From Leucaena leucocephala (taxonomy: Eukaryota; Streptophyta; Magnoliopsida; Fabales; Fabaceae), in assembly GCA_037074615.1 (NCBI GenBank), contig CM073560.1, positions 8,625,501 to 8,689,500 of the forward strand: 64,000 bases of DNA, written 5' to 3'. Positions 34,352-45,393 of the stretch are shown here, piece after piece; the stretch's first letter is position 1, and each line of letters begins with the position of its first letter. Position numbers and translations under genes: made by a program. The notes under the pieces were generated by a model. It searched no databases and was not told the origin of the DNA. It saw only the letters and a program-made list of their open reading frames with translations.

Positions 34352-35240
34352 CCAGTTACCTGGGAAGTGTTTCTTGAGCAGTTTTACGAGAAATATTTCC
34401 CTCAATCCATTAGAGATGAAAGGGAGGCTGAATTCCTTGTACTGAGACAAGGAGAAAAAGAAGCTTTTGACGAATATCTGGCCAAGTTCATCCGGCTATC
34501 CCAGTATTCTACGTATCTACGCCAAGTGGATGACGAGCGATGGATGACAGAAAGAATGATTCAGGGATTGAATTCCACTCTAAAGGAGAAGTTAACTCCG
34601 TAACAATACAGCCAGTTTAATAAGGCTGTGGAAGCATGCCGAATTGTAGGAAACAGCATGAATCATTGAATGCTGTCCAGATCCGGGAGTAGGGATCAGG
34701 TGACCCCTGACAAGGCCAGTCGGAATCAAGAAGCTGCAGGTGGGAACAGCTATAAGAAGAGGAAGCGACCGTGGCAGAACAAAAGGCTAAATAGAGGAAA
34801 TTTCCGCGGCAGGTCCAACAACAGGGATTCAAAGGCCCCAGTATGTGAAAAGTGTGGAAGGAATCATGGTGATAGACCATGTTTAATGGGCCAAAATGTT
34901 TGTTACACCTGCGGAAAGCCCGAACATTGTTCTAGAGAATGTCCTCAAGTTATAACTGATCCAAGGCCAAGGACGGCAGGACGAGTGTTTGCACTCACTA
35001 GAGAGGACGCTCAGCGATCATCTGAGATGATCCAAGGTGAAAACCCCCACCAACGCTAGAGTAATTACGTCTGATGCCTGTCTAAATAGTGTTGTGCATT
35101 ATGAGCACTGCAGTACCACCTTAGACCTGATCTGTATGCCTTTCTGAGAGATTGATGTTATACTCGGCTTAAATTGGTTATCCTCCAATAATATGATGTT
35201 GGACTGCAGAAACAAGACCCTAGTTCTTGGTCCAAAGATC
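34352..35240 (+). pseudogene. Gag C-terminal part of G with truncated pol, inactivated
   Basis: Continues the gag interrupted at 23109: TWEVFLEQFYEKYFPQ, then KPEHCSREC as the zinc knuckle (canonical G changed to E). A TAA follows LKEKLTP. At about 35036 the sequence jumps within an AGGT repeat and loses 128 bp relative to the intact element, including the protease DSGA, which also shifts the frame. At 35235-35240 it jumps again, at AAGATC, straight into LTR sequence. RT, RNase H and integrase are gone. Confidence 0.9.
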
Positions 35241-35949
35241 GGTTACTTTCTACAAAAGGAATGTAGCAGTTATGCTGCCGGATTTTAGACAACGAAAAGT
35301 GTAACAAAAATATGAGGATGTTAATCATGCACTAATGTATAATAGTATATTATTTAATAATAATTAATATCTAGCATGTTTAACTGATTTGTGATGTATG
35401 TATGCACTAATATGTAAGGTTGGTTGCTGAAAAATGACTTTGTGAACAGTAATCTGTGGAGACCTATTGATGTTTGATCAATCATTAAAAATAGTAAATG
35501 GTTGAATAAATGTATGATATTTTTATGGTAAATAGTACACATACTAAGATTTAATTTGATATATAGAATGCCCCATTTTTATGTATACACGAAAAGATAT
35601 AAATTATTAAATTTGGGACCGGAATGCTGGATTCAGGAGAAAATCACTGGATGAACAGTAAAGTTGAAACGTTGACCCACGTTGAATTTGTCAAGGAATG
35701 GTCAACCAATGATTTTTTCCTGAAATATAATTAAGTTATCTTCACGTAGAAATTTGAACCACTTCATTTAGATTTTTCCAGAATTAGTTATGATTTTTCA
35801 AAATCAGGTCACTCATTTGGAATTTGCCACAGTGAACAGTACCCGATGAGAATAAAATTCCAGATTAAGAGTTTAGACTTCAATGACCTTGAAAGTGTTC
35901 TAAGTGCTACTAAATGGTCCTTAAGATATATAAAAATAAGGATGTGACA
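35235..35949 (+). repeat. Element G 3' LTR, last ~715 bp
   Basis: Corresponds to 20931-21636 of the 5' LTR and ends GTGACA before the duplication TTATC. The first part, including U3 and the TATA box, was lost in the deletion that fused it to pol. Confidence 0.92.
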
Positions 35950-36351
35950 TTATCCCACACAATTTTTTATTTTGAAACCATTAGAGGCATCAAAATCATG
36001 AAATTCCCATATATGAACAGTAATACATACAGTAGAAGCCAAGAACATAAACCCATAATTGCATGCATACTTGAATTTCCAAGCCAATACTACTTGATTC
36101 TAGCTTTCTTCTAATTGTCTAATCTTTATATAACATAAAATTCATCCTTTCCCCACCATTTAGCATTTCGTCCAATGGCATATAGGGAGGAATAAAACAT
36201 TTTCTTACCATTAAATCTAACAACTAATCCTCCCAACTAGAAGCTTAAACACTTAGAGAGAAAGATTCACTTCGATGCTTGCTTATTTACCTCTTGAGTT
36301 GCTTGGTCTTCGCTTGAGTTTTCATTTTGCAAGAGGTTCCCCTTGGTGTCT
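35950..36351 (-). repeat. LTR F, second piece
   Basis: Resumes the LTR interrupted at 18602. The joined junction (CTCTACTTTATC then CCACA) has a direct counterpart in LTR K at 61772-61787. The first five bases are the right copy of the TTATC duplication. It stops at TGTCT, where Athila element H inserted. Confidence 0.85.
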
Positions 36352-37797
36352 TGATAAGACATATTTTGTATATGGTTTCTATGACAATTTTGAGAGTTTT
36401 ATAATAACTTTACCATTTATTTCATGCCTTAAATTGTACTTTTATGTATTACATGATTGTGCGTGGCAATGTGCTAATTAAAGGGTAGAATGGTAAAATA
36501 ACTCTTCCAAACTGCATATATTCGGTTATCTACTGATCTGGACTTTTACAGTGAGCTTTTATGTTGAATTTCAGGTACTTTGGAAGAGAATAATTACCAG
36601 GAAAGAAATCAAAAGACAATGAAAGTGGAACCACGCCTCTGTGCTATTTAGTCGCGACCAAAGAGTCCTAAGGTCACGACCCATAATTCTTCTGGAAGAT
36701 TCTCACTGTTTATAGGTCACGACCAACACATGTATCTGGTCGCGACTAATAGTATGAAATCGCTGAAGTTGCTTATTTTGGATTAGGTCATGCTGTTATA
36801 AGAAGAGAGGGAGGCTGCCATCAAGGAGGAGGCTGATCTTTGGACCTGATTAGGCTAAGAAGCAGTACTCGAGCGCTCTCCACAGACTTTCCATTCAGCT
36901 TCCATCGTTCTACACCATTCAGCTTCATCTCTTCATCGTTCTTCATGGCATCACATCTGAACAGCGATTGTAGTGCAGCAGAAGTCATGAGAGGCTAGAC
37001 CTTTAGTCTCTTGGTTATGGATCTATTATCTTGAGCTCTCGGACTGAAACGGGGAGTTTCTTCTATTCTAATTTGCATCTTGTCATATTATGATTGCTGC
37101 CAGATTTAGGGTTTTTCATCATATGAACAAGTTTTGAATATCGATTGATTATTCTCATATTAGACAATTGTAATTTACTTTGGATGTTTTGAATGCTGGT
37201 TTAAATACAATATTTCAGTTTTGAGTTTAAGCTAGTTGAACGGCTGTCAACGATCGTTGCTAATTGATTCGATTGCTTGAATTCTAGGGTTAGTCGATCG
37301 ACGTTCATTCGAGGGCATTCTTCCATCTATTTTAAATTACACACTAAGTGATCCTTAGCAGTTCAATAATAGTCTTTAAACTAGCTTTGATCAAAGGAGT
37401 TTAAAGAATATTAGGGTTCTGGACTCAATCGATCGATTGAGGTTTAATTCAAGACTTAGTGATTTCAAACTCCGTATACATTGAGAGCAAGGATAGATAG
37501 TTTTCATCATCAAGAGCCTATCATCATATACTACTTTCACAAACCAACCATTTTCCATCTTAAACAAAAACACAAAAACGTCTATTTTACTGCATCTTTA
37601 TTTTACTGCACCCACAAAACCACAAAACCATTTACTCTTTACTCAGTTTTACCGTTGAATTTGACATCCAATTTGCTAGGATTCCTTTAGAAAGGCTCCT
37701 TGAGAAGATCGATAGGGTTGTGCCTTATACTACATTACTAGGGTGCAATTCACTTAATTTTGATGGCTCGGACTACGACAATCCGACATACTCGTCA
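36352..37797 (+). repeat. Element H 5' LTR
   Basis: 1446 bp. It carries two copies of the GTCGCGAC doublet module (36637-36746) in its first third. No TATA box as clear as those of the Tekay LTRs was identified. Confidence 0.92.
36637..36746 (+). repeat. GTCGCGAC doublet modules in H 5' LTR
   Basis: Module 1: block at 36637, palindromes at 36651 and 36673. Module 2: block CTCACTG at 36702, palindromes at 36716 and 36739. The 3' LTR has the same pair at 44234-44343. Between the two LTRs the palindromes differ only at CpG steps (GTCGCGAC, GTCACGAC, GTCGCAAC), as expected from deamination of methylated C. Confidence 0.9.
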
Positions 37798-37798
37798 A

Positions 37799-37816
37799 TG
37801 GCGCTGTTGCCAGGGA
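37799..37816 (+). promoter_or_regulatory. Primer binding site of H (Athila type)
   Basis: TGGCGCTGTTGCCAGGGA, one base after the LTR. The Athila form is TGGCGCCGTTGCCGGGGA (tRNA-Asp type, from knowledge of the clade), so two positions have changed. Confidence 0.85.
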
Positions 37817-37955
37817 GCCAAGTAATTAGTTCCCTAGTAATTGTTTGTCAATTCCATTGCCTACCTGAGTCATTTTTTATTGTTTTTCATTGCATTGTAG
37901 TTTTTAACTTGCATTACATATTGCATTTTTTTTTCTGACTTTCTGCAGGATTAGT

Positions 37956-38174
37956 CTCTGTGTCTTTGAGTCGTGACCTGACCTGAACTGAGTTGCGACA
38001 ATTACTCTCTGTCACTTTTAGTCGCGACATAAACCACTTTGAGTCGTGACTATATTGCTATCTGTGACATCCGACTGCTCTCTGCGAAAACCAGTCGTGA
38101 CATTTAAACCTTTTCGGCGCGACTGCTGCTCTCTGTAATTTTGAGTCGCGACTAACATACACTTTTGTTGCGAC
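37956..38174 (+). repeat. GTCGCGAC doublet modules in H leader
   Basis: Four modules in a row with exact spacing. Block/first/second palindrome starts are 37956/37970/37992, 38007/38021/38043, 38080/38094/38116 and 38131/38145/38167. All use 14 bp and 22 bp steps while the bases between them differ. The array fills the leader between primer site and gag. Confidence 0.93.
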
Positions 38175-38255
38175 CTACTAAAAATTTTCTGCTTTGCAAC
38201 TTCTGAACTGAATCTGACTGTTTGCATTAATTGCTCTTGACTGTTTCTACATTGC

Positions 38256-39680
38256 ATGCGCAGGAGAACGGAAACATTAGTACCTTTTGAACCTGAAATT
38301 GAAAGGAGACTTAGGAAACTAAGGAGAGAATTTAGGGAGTTTAGAGAAGAAGAGGCAAAATCTAGTTCCTCCTCTAGTATTCTAGAATCTGAAACTGAAT
38401 TAAATATGGATGATCATAATAGGCATAATGGGAATGGAGAAAATGAAATACCTATGAACATTGAAGATAATAGTAGTGTTAGGGAAATTAATCATTCGCA
38501 TGTGAATTATGATCCTAATGGTTTCTATGCTGAAGAGGCTAATTTTGAAATTAAAGGAGCTTTGATTGCAGCCTTACCTAAATTTCATGGTTTTGCAGGA
38601 GAATGTCCTCACAGGCACTTACAAACCATGCACATGATTTGCTCTTCAATGAAACCTCTAATGGCCACTTTGGATGATGTCTTGAGGAGGTGCTTCCACT
38701 TCACTTTGGAATGGAAGGATAAGGAGTAGCTATACAATTTGCCAACTCATTTCTCCACTCTTACATGGGATCAGCTGAAGTCCACTTATCTTGAGCAGTT
38801 TTTCCCAGCCTCCAAGACTACTCGGATGAAGGAGATCACTAATGTTATGCAACAGGATGGGGAGTCTTTGCACGAGTATTGGATAAGATTTATTAACCTT
38901 TTGGCTCGATGCCCCCACCATAACATCACTAAGGCTGATTTAGTAGACATTTTCTTTGATGGTCTACTACCCTACAATAAAGTATCCTTGAATACTACTG
39001 CGAACGGTTCATTGAGAGATAAGACCCCACAAGCAAGTTGGGATTTGTTCTAGAAAATTGCTAATAAGGACCATCAAACTGGAGATCCAAGAAGATTACC
39101 ACCCTCATCTTCAGGTAACTCTAATGCGATCTTAGCTGAGATAGCAGCCTTAGGAAATCAAATGGATAAGAGGATAAGTTTGATTGAAAGGGGTTGCACT
39201 CTACAAAACAAGTTTATGTAGTGGATACCTCGCAAGCCCTAGTTACAGGATGTGAATCATGTGGTTCAATGATGCATGCTACAAGTACATATGATAGACA
39301 GTATAAGGAAGTTGCAGCTATGTATCAAGGGAGAGAGAATAACTTCCAGAAGAGAGATCCATACTCTAACACATATAATCCTGGCTGGAGAGACCACTCA
39401 AATTTTAGGTGGGGGAGTGGAGAAAATAGATCTAATCAGTTTCAAGGAGGTGGTGCTTCCTCAAGCAACTACCAAGGTAATGCAAGGTCTATGGTCCCCA
39501 CACGACTTAATACTTTTGTGCCTTCAAGACCAGAAGAGACCTCTCAATTGTTAAAGAGTATGGTAGCACCAATGAGTAACATGGATGGTAGAATGACCAA
39601 TATTGATCACAAGCTCAAAGAGAATGATGGTCAGTTCACCTCCATAGCTTCAATTCTCCAAAAGTATGTAGAAGGATAAT
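38256..39680 (+). pseudogene. Athila-type gag of H, inactivated
   Basis: Starts MRRRTETLVPFEPEIERR. The capsid-like region has ALPKFHGFAGECPHRHL and THFSTLTWDQLKSTYLEQFF, and the C-terminal part has CESCGSMMHATSTY and YNPGWRDHSNFRW, typical of Athila Gag. Stops occur at 38727 (TAG where element I has TGG), at 39051 (TAG, also present in I) and near 39218, with a frame change near 39195. It would have encoded the structural protein of the particle. Confidence 0.88.
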
Positions 39681-41318
39681 GCAGATGTACACAGAAAACT
39701 TGAGGAGTTAAGTTGTAAGAATGCAGATATCACAAGCCACTTAACTCAAGTTTCTAATACAGTGAGCGATATCCAAGGAAAGAACAGTGGAAGCATACCT
39801 TCGAACAATGTTATTAATCCAAGAGGGGTGAATGCCATATCTCTAAGAAGTGGAAGACAAGTGCATTTTAAGGAAGCTGATGCACCACAGGAGGATAAGG
39901 AAGAATATGATTTTGAGAATTCACCACAGCCATAAATGAAAGTTGGGAATTCTGAAAGCATTAGAGAACAACGGCTAATGAGCAAGAAGGCAACTCAAGA
40001 GGAGTGCTCACAAGTACAAGGGGAGATGCAAGAGCTGCAGGAAGAAGCAACAACATTACCAAGTCCAGCATATAAAGGAAAGAAACCTGAGGAGAAGCCG
40101 GAGTCGAGCAAGCAAGGAGCCTATTTGCATACAGGTAAGGAGGTAAGTATAAAAGATCTCCCTTTTCCTAACTCTTATTTTGCTAGGAAGAAAAAAGTTG
40201 ATCCTGATTTTGCAAAAGATGCTTACAATCTGTTCAATAAACTGGAAATAAACATCCCTATGGTTGAATTCCTCAAGACTAAGTATGCAAAATTTTTAAA
40301 AGAATTGTGTGCTGATAAAAAGAAATTTAGGCATCTTGAGAAAATTCAGGTGAGTGCTAATGTGTCATCCCTTTTTAAAGCTGAACTATCGGTTAAGTGC
40401 TAAGACCCAGGCTCCTATACAATCCCATGCACTATAGAAAATGTTCCTATTAAGGGAGCGTTGCTAGATCTAGGGGCGGGCATTAATGTAATGCCTTTGT
40501 CAGTTTATCAGGCTTTAGGTGTCAATAATTTGAGAGACACAAATATAGTACTCCAACTAGCTGATAGGTCAATTAGGTATCCCAAGGGAATTCTTGAAGA
40601 TATTCTAGTGCAGGTCAAAGACTTAGTGTTCCCAGCTGACTTCTATGTTCTGGATATGTCTAATGAGCTAGTAAATGATAGCACTTTGATCCTTGGCCGA
40701 CATTTCCTACAAACTTCCAAAACCATCATTAGTATGAAGCATAGCTCCATTACAATGGAAGTTGGAGAACATGTGGTAAGTTTTAACATGAATAAAGCAA
40801 TAAGATATCCCTATGATAACTCTGCATTTACTGCTTTAAATGCCATTGATTATGCTATTGAAGAAGTTAGGGATGAACATGAATTAAGTTTGCATGACGA
40901 TGATAGAGATAATGCACTTGCAAAAGGTTTGTTGAGTGATTTTGCAGGATCCCAAGGTATTCTGGAAGCTGAAAGACCAACAATCAAAGAAGGGTCGAGT
41001 TTCTATGATAAAAAGTCGCGACCCAATGACCTTAACGTCACGACGCAACATCAGTCTGCAGTCCACTGTGAAGCTGAGTCGCGACCAAATGAATTTAAGA
41101 TCGCGACACAAAACTCTAGAGACGACCAGTCGCAATACGAAGATAAAGGTGTCACGACTAAACCTCAATCTGCTGAGGGACAGCCTGTCTATGAAGAGGA
41201 GTCGCGACCAAATGGTTTACATGTCACGACACAAAACTCAAGAGAGCACAAGTCGCGACAGGATGAATATAAAGTCGCGACTAATAGCTCCAGGGATGCA
41301 CCCTGTCAGAGTCAGTAG
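39681..41318 (+). pseudogene. Athila-type protease region of H, inactivated
   Basis: From 39936: a charged linker, then DLPFPNSYFARKKKVDPDFA and KAELSVKC. A TAA follows at 40401 where element I has CAA. The aspartic protease follows at 40461 with the catalytic segment LDLGAGINVMPLSVYQALG, then VLQLADRSIRYPKGIL, FPADFYVLDMS and LILGRHFL. From about 41001 the frame runs through the palindrome modules, which give alternating SRP and VAT/VTT peptides, and stops at 41318. Protease would have processed the polyprotein. Confidence 0.88.
41001..41281 (+). repeat. GTCGCGAC doublet modules in H protease-RT linker
   Basis: Five doublets, each 22 bp apart: 41015/41037, 41078/41100, 41129/41151, 41201/41223 and 41252/41274. 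Upstream blocks at 14 bp are TTCTATG, CACTGTG and GTCTATG forms. Because 22 is not a multiple of three, the palindrome is read in two frames: SR followed by P, D or Q, and VAT/VTT/IAT. Confidence 0.9.
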
Positions 41319-41402
41319 TGATAATACGCTGAAAGGTCATGACCATATATACCAGACGTATCCAATAAACTAAAAATTCCTTCAGATCACCTTCCCACTA
41401 TT

Positions 41403-41693
41403 TTGGTTAAAGGGCCAATATGTATGAGGGAGTGTGATCCCAACTATGTTGCAGTTATGGACCAACATCAGCTCGGTGCGACGCTTGAGGGAGTAGAGGG
41501 CAAATTGGGGAACCCACACAAGCTGGATAAGAGCAACCGCAAGGAATGTACAAAGGATGCAAAGGGAAAACCTCCCAACTCTATTGCTGCTACATGCCAA
41601 CCACAGTTGGGCAAGTTCAAGTTTAAAGAGGGAAGATTCAAGACAAGCTTGGACGAATCTCAGCACAAAATGCACGACCGTGGCACTTTATAG
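41403..41693 (+). pseudogene. Remnant of pol linker of H
   Basis: Starts MVKGPIC and contains YVAVMDQHQLGATLEGVEGKL, which matches the pre-RT linker of D (12136 downward) and I (60260-60470). It then runs into sequence without homology and stops. RT should follow but is absent, so H lost pol after this point. Confidence 0.75.
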
Positions 41694-43948
41694 TGGAGAG
41701 AGAAAGCAATAGGGGAGATCGTCTAATCGAATAGCTGTCTCTCAAAGTTTATTGAGTTCCACCCGCCACCTTGAGGCCAGGTTGTCTCTTTCCTATCTCT
41801 CACTGTTTACAAGTTTTCTGATATGATGTTTGCTATGATAGGTTGAGCTTAGGAAAGGGATGATTCAGTAGATTAGATTACATTTTCAGTTTCGTTCTTT
41901 TTGTCTTCATTTTATTTCTATTTATTCTAGGATTATTTCTGCTTTGTTCCACTTCCCCGTTACTGTCCATATGTTGCACACTCTTCAATGGTTACCTTTC
42001 CATCCACACACTCACATGCATGACTTTAGCTTACCCATCCTGTCATCTTTGCTTTACTTGTACTGCTTTGTATGACTTGAATGTGACTGCATGCCTCATT
42101 GAAAAATTTACATTGAGTGATAAGATCATTTTCTATGTTTGAGCTAGATTTGTTTGACTTCATACAGTACTGTCATTTCTGGTTCTGTTGACAATGAGGA
42201 CACTGTCAAGTTTAAGTGTCGGGGAGGATGTTTTACTCTTGCTTTTTTGTAATTAATCCAATCTTTCATCACCAAATTTTTGTTTTTGATCTTAACATGT
42301 GGTGAATTGCTAAAAATTGGACCTCCACCTTAAACAAAATTTTTGGACTTTGAAAACTGTCACTTGGTAGTCTCTGTGAATAATGGTCGCGACATATGTG
42401 ACTTATGGTTGTGACCTGTGATGGAATTTTGGACTAACATGCTCTCTGTGAACTACAGTCGTGACCTATGTGTTGTATGGTCGTGATAATTCCTCTCTGT
42501 CTATTTGAGTCACGACTATAGTACCTTATTTATCGCGACTGTTCCTCTCTGTGTATTTGAGTCGCGATAGGCAATTTCACCAGTCGCGACCAATGTTTGA
42601 AAATTTCTGAGCATGCACCCCAGTGAAAATAGGTCACGACTGTAAATGTTTTAAGTCGCAACCCACATCTGGAAAATGTCCAATTACCTTCTCTTTGCCT
42701 TGTGCAATGCTGGAAAGAAGGATTCCTTTTGAACTACTAAGATGCTTTCACAAATAATTCATTGTCCCCTAATTTCAAATCCTTTTTAGTCCTTCAAAAC
42801 CATTGCCACACTTGAATTTTTCTTTGAGAATCTTGGAAATTGAATTTGAAATACTTAAACTTTTGCTATTGAATTTGGGATTATTACATAACTCCAAGTG
42901 ATTACTTTGAAACTTTTAAATCATCGTTTAAAGGGTTTTCAGTTGCGATAAGTGTTGTAATGCCTAGTGAATGATGAACTTTGTTTGGGACTTTAGCTTA
43001 TGAGCAATTTCGATCAAAACCCTAGTTGGAAGGATTCTCAGCCTAAATCTCTATATTGAGTGATTATTCAATTGGTTTATATCCTCTAAAACTTGTCTTG
43101 GCTCTAAGTTGAGAATGACTTGCACACTTATGAATTGAACATGATAGAGGCATTCATTTCTAAACCCTTTTATCCCAAACACAAGCCCACTACATTCATA
43201 TCCTTAGTCACCCCTTTGAGCCCATTATTTTCTTTCATCCATTATTTATATAGAAAGTCATATATGCATAAACTTCATTTGCAAAATAAAATTTTATTCA
43301 TGTCAAAAATTCATTATTGTTGTGATGTGTGCTACAGATTCTGTGCATGAGGTGCCAAATAAAAAAAAAAGGGAGAGGACGGTGAAAGAAAAGATGCAAG
43401 AAAAAAAAAAGGGAAAAGAGAAATGAAGAAGTCACTATTATTAACTCTTATTAGTGCAATTATCACTTCTAGATCTTTAGAGACATGAATTCATGCTACA
43501 TATTTATTGTTAAATGCATACAGTACTTTCTACTCTTCATATTCCATTCCATGTGGCCCATCTCCATCATTACAACCCTAAAAGACCTCTTGATTCTTTG
43601 CAGAAGAGCTATATCGTTACTGAGATTTAGAGCCATTACAAGCATATGGTAGGATGTTTTCCAATTTGAATTTTAGTAAAAGAACCCTAACAATGAGAGG
43701 ATAAAGAGAGCTAAACACTTATATCTTTTGAGAGGATCTTTTGCGCTCATACCGTTAAGGTTGATTTCATTTAGTAGTTGATTACTTGGCATTTCTCACA
43801 TTATCACTTCAGCATTCCCAAAAGATGGTGGATTAATTGTTTTCAGGTCACACTATGGATTACATTTTTATCTTGGCTTTAATAGTGATTGCTCTAGGTG
43901 TAATTCATTTCTTTATCCAGGAGTACAAAGGTTCAAGTGTGGGGGAAT
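41694..43948 (+). mobile_element. Element H 3' non-coding region
   Basis: 2.3 kb with no convincing gene, where RT, integrase and an env-like ORF would lie in a full Athila. It has one internal purine tract (AAGTGTCGGGGAGG at about 42216-42229) resembling the true polypurine tract at 43937-43948. It also has the palindrome array, A-rich runs near 43363 and 43401, and the motif GACAATGAGGACACTGTCAA, itself an inverted repeat. Confidence 0.75.
42372..42662 (+). repeat. GTCGCGAC doublet modules, H 3' region
   Basis: Five modules: 42372/42386/42408, 42444/42458/42480, 42495/42509/42532, 42547/42561/42583 and a CCCAGTG form at 42619/42633/42655. Steps are 14 and 22 bp, with one 23. Confidence 0.92.
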
Positions 43949-45393
43949 TGATAAGACATATTTTGTATATGGTTTCTATGACAATTTTGAGAGTTTTATA
44001 ATAACTTTACCATTTATTTCATTCCTTAAATTGTACTTTTGTGTATTGCATGATTGTGCATGGCAATATGCTAATTAAAGGGTAGAATGGTAAAATAACT
44101 CTTCCAAACTGCATATATTCGGTTATCTACTGATCTGGACTTTTACAGTGAGCTTTTACGTTGAATTGCAGGTACTTTGGAAGAGAACAAGGACCAGGAA
44201 AGAAATCAAACGACAATGAAAGTGAAACCACGCCTCTGTGCTATTTAGTCGCAACCAAAGAGTCCTAAGGTCGCGACCCATAATTCTTCTAGAAGATTCT
44301 CACTGTTTATAGGTCGCGACCAACACATATATCTGGTCGCGACTAATAGTACGAAATTGCTGAAACTGCGTGTTTTGGATTAGGTCATGCTGTTATAAGA
44401 AGAGAGGGAGGCTGCCATCAAGGAGGAGGCTGATTTTTGGACCTGATTAGGCTAAGAAGCAGTACTCGAACGCTCTCCACAGACTTTCCACTCGCTTCCA
44501 TCGTTCTACACCATTCACCTTCATCTCTTCATCGTTCTTCATGGCATCACATCTGAACAGTGATTGCAGTGTAGCAGAAGTCATGAGAGGCTAGACCTTT
44601 AGTCTCTTGGTGATGGATCTATTATCTTGAGCTCACGGACTGAAACAGGGAGTTTCTTCTGTTCTAATTTGCATCTTGTCATATTATGATTGCTGCTAGA
44701 TTTAGGTTTTTTCATCATATGAACAAGTTTTGAATATCGATTGATTATTCTCATATTAGACAATTGTAATTTACTTTGGATGTTTTGAATGCTGGTTTAA
44801 ATACAATATTTCAATTTTGAGTTTAAGCTAGTTGAACGGTTGTCAACGATCGTTGCTAATTGATTCGATTGCTTGAATTCTAGGGTTAGTCGATCGATGC
44901 TCATTCTAGGGCATTCTTCCATCAGTTTTAAATTACACACTAAGTGATCCTTAGCAGTTCAATAATAGTCTTTAAACTAGCTTTGATCAAAGGAGTTTAA
45001 AGAATATTAGGGTTCTGGACTCAATCGATCGATTGAGGTTTAATTCAAGACTTAGTGATTTCAAACTCCGTATACATTGAGAGCAAGGATAGATAGTTTT
45101 CATCATCAAGAGCCTATCATCATATACTACTTTCACAAACCAACCATTTTCCATCTTAAACAAAAACACAAAAATATTTATTTTACTACATCTTTATTTT
45201 ACTGCACCCACAAAACCACAAAACCATTTACTCTTTACTCAGGTTTACCGTTGAATTTGACATCCAATTTGCTAGGATTCCTTTAGAAAGGCTCCTTGAG
45301 AAGATCGATAGGGTTGTGCCTTATACTACATTACTAGGGTGCAATTCACTTAATTTTGATGGCTCGGACTGTGACAATCCGACGCACTCGTCA
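43949..45393 (+). repeat. Element H 3' LTR
   Basis: 1445 bp, same ends as the 5' LTR. It keeps both palindrome modules (44234-44343). It is followed by TGTAT. Confidence 0.92.
44234..44343 (+). repeat. GTCGCGAC doublet modules in H 3' LTR
   Basis: Block 44234, palindromes 44248 and 44270, then 44313 and 44336. It is the partner of 36637-36746. Confidence 0.9.

Larger units (their letters stand above)
18603..35949 (+). mobile_element. Element G, Tekay-type, internally deleted and split by a younger element
   Basis: Begins TGTAATATCC, ends GTGACA, and is flanked by the perfect 5 bp duplication TTATC (18598-18602 and 35950-35954). It contains a full 5' LTR, primer site, damaged accessory ORF, gag and a little protease. 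The complete element 23110-34351 is inserted in gag. Most of pol and the first part of the 3' LTR are deleted. The host DNA on both sides joins into one LTR (F), confirming the boundaries. Confidence 0.92.
36352..45393 (+). mobile_element. Element H, non-autonomous Athila-type retrotransposon
   Basis: A 9.0 kb element with 1.45 kb LTRs starting TGATAAGACATA and ending CTCGTCA. It has an Athila-type primer site and a polypurine tract (GTGTGGGGGAA) before the 3' LTR. Flanks TGTCT and TGTAT are a target duplication with one change. It holds broken gag and protease but no RT, RNase H or integrase. The LTRs differ by a few percent, so it is older than J or the 23110 element. It interrupts LTR F, which resumes at 45394. 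Confidence 0.9.

Noticed and set aside
37956..38174. Regularly spaced palindromes as a CRISPR-like array
   Set aside because: Repeats are 8 bp, spacers alternate 14 bp with longer variable lengths, and the DNA is a plant retrotransposon.
43363..43413. A-runs as a retroposed poly(A) tail
   Set aside because: They are interrupted by G-rich bases, lie inside element H before its polypurine tract, and there is no upstream processed gene or flanking duplication.
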